Shown here piece after piece: positions 6,696 to 7,461 of a stretch of DNA of 7,461 nt; the first letter of the stretch is position 1; the number at the start of each line of letters is the position of its first letter. The position numbers were made by a program, and so were the translations under genes. Source of the DNA: Mucilaginibacter sp. (GTDB taxonomy: Bacteria; Bacteroidota; Bacteroidia; Sphingobacteriales; Sphingobacteriaceae); contig JACMRC010000092.1 of the NCBI GenBank assembly GCA_014376655.1, positions 1-7,461 of the forward strand. The letters are read 5' to 3'. The notes beneath the pieces were generated by a model. It worked only from the letters and a program-made list of their open reading frames with translations, did not search any database and was not told the DNA's origin.

Positions 6696-7387
6696 TAATG
6701 GTTATGCTTTTTATGGATATCCTTAACCAAACAAAGCTTTTTAATATCGGCTATCTTGATAACAAAGGGCGCATATTTAAGCTGGTTACCTACCATCTCG
6801 GTAGTATTATCCGAGTGTGCTACAACCTCGTCGTCGTTGTTGCTTAATAAAAGGCGTTTGTACATGCGATAATCGCCCCACTCTATATAATATACCTCGC
6901 CGGGTAGGATCTTTTTGTCGTGGATAACCTTTAAAGCCACCCAGCAGCCATTTTCTAAGTAGGGGTACATAGAGTGCCCCCAAACCGGCAAAGCAAAATC
7001 ACAATCCTCTATCCCCGGGAAATTCATCCGGCCTACTGATTGCGTATCGTTAATATCATTATAAACCTCGACACCCGATGCTGTGGCAATAATATCAAAC
7101 ATTGGTATCCCATCAATTATCTTTGCAGCTGCGGTGTTTTGCAGCTGGGCCGTACCGGCAATAAAGTCTTTATATCTTTCTTTAAAGATCCTGAATTTTT
7201 CGGGATCGATATTTTGGCGGCTTTTAATGATCTCGGTAATAGATGCCGGCGAATTAAAGCCAAGCGCTTCGGCCAATTGGGCATTGCCGGTAAATGCCTT
7301 ACCTCTTAACTGGTTATACAAAATTATAAATTCCAGTGTTTCAGGGCGAACTGTTTTTATCTTATTAGTTTTTTCTGGCGATTCCAT
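6695..7387 (-). CDS. LexA/CI-like repressor with S24 peptidase domain
   Basis: A 230-residue two-domain regulator. The ATG at 7387 is preferred to the in-frame TTG at 7396, which lies inside the putative -7 element. A divergent helix-turn-helix occupies about residues 18-72 (TGNAQLAEALGFNSPASITE), and the S24 domain spans about 93-225. The catalytic serine is S139 in WGHSMYPYLENG, a variant of the usual G-x-S-M-x-P motif. The general-base lysine is K177 in YRMYKRLL. The likely autocleavage bond is S104-G105 in IIATASGVEV, in place of the usual Ala-Gly or Cys-Gly. Spacings (Gly to Ser 34, Ser to Lys 38) are close to those of LexA. Members repress SOS, prophage or stress genes and self-cleave on RecA filaments. 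What this one controls, beyond perhaps itself, is not evident. It is the first gene of a minus-strand cluster and overlaps the next by one base. Confidence 0.9.
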   Translation of the reverse strand: MESPEKTNKIKTVRPETLEFIILYNQLRGKAFTGNAQLAEALGFNSPASITEIIKSRQNIDPEKFRIFKERYKDFIAGTAQLQNTAAAKIIDGIPMFDIIATASGVEVYNDINDTQSVGRMNFPGIEDCDFALPVWGHSMYPYLENGCWVALKVIHDKKILPGEVYYIEWGDYRMYKRLLLSNNDDEVVAHSDNTTEMVGNQLKYAPFVIKIADIKKLCLVKDIHKKHNH

Positions 7388-7393
7388 ATTGTG

Positions 7394-7421
7394 CAAAACT
7401 ATTTTACTAATTTCTTTAGTA
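7394..7421 (-). promoter_or_regulatory. Promoter and candidate auto-operator of the S24 repressor gene
   Basis: On the minus strand TAGTTTTG (7401-7394) is an exact match to the Bacteroidota -7 consensus TAnnTTTG. Only six bases separate it from the ATG at 7387, so the transcript would be leaderless or nearly so. Immediately behind it lies a 17-bp dyad, TACTAA-N5-TTAGTA (7405-7421), in the spacer where a bound repressor would block polymerase. No TTG is present at the ideal -33 spacing. The remaining bases to 7461 are AT-rich and hold no recognisable gene. Confidence 0.55.
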
Positions 7422-7461
7422 TTATACAGATTTTTCTTTATATTTGTATTCCACTTCGCAA

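Noticed and set aside
7040..7309. Plus-strand open frame opposite the S24 gene
   Set aside because: It lies fully within the coding sequence of a two-domain protein with clear catalytic motifs.
5338..7461. Complete prophage
   Set aside because: Two repressor-like genes are suggestive, but no integrase, structural, lysis or attachment-site sequence is visible in the window.

Overview
The window looks like a chromosomal segment of a Bacteroidota member, most likely from the Sphingobacteriaceae (Mucilaginibacter or Pedobacter type). This is inferred from four things: a LytS-type kinase paired with a LytTR regulator, a large Oar-like TonB-dependent receptor with an N-terminal carboxypeptidase-regulatory domain, -7 elements resembling the Bacteroidota TAnnTTTG consensus, and a lack of strong Shine-Dalgarno sequences. 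There are no RNA genes, CRISPR arrays, insertion sequences or transposase genes.

Left part (1-1772): the 3' end of a membrane-type histidine kinase gene (5' end outside the window) runs directly into a complete LytTR response regulator gene, with the stop codon touching the start codon (TAAATG). Together they form a two-component signalling operon. A palindrome-rich 48-bp segment separates this operon from a convergent DinB-superfamily gene on the minus strand.

Centre (1773-5321): a 253-bp spacer, counted to the preferred ATG, carries the divergent promoters of the DinB gene and of a 1079-residue outer-membrane TonB-dependent receptor. The receptor has no SusD partner. It stands alone and is closed by a 44-bp perfect palindrome acting as a terminator, probably in both directions.

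Right part (5338-7461): four minus-strand genes. In transcription order they are an S24/LexA-like repressor-protease, a two-TM protein with a PH-like C-terminal domain coupled to it by a TAATG overlap, a small single-TM protein with a charged SHOCT-like tail, and a CI-type helix-turn-helix protein that ends in a coiled coil and lacks a peptidase domain. The first gene has an exact TAnnTTTG element six bases upstream of its ATG and a 17-bp dyad just behind it, so it may be an autoregulated, nearly leaderless transcript. This cassette of two phage-repressor-like regulators flanking two small membrane proteins is the least ordinary part of the window. Its function is not known from the sequence, and a novel system is only a hypothesis.
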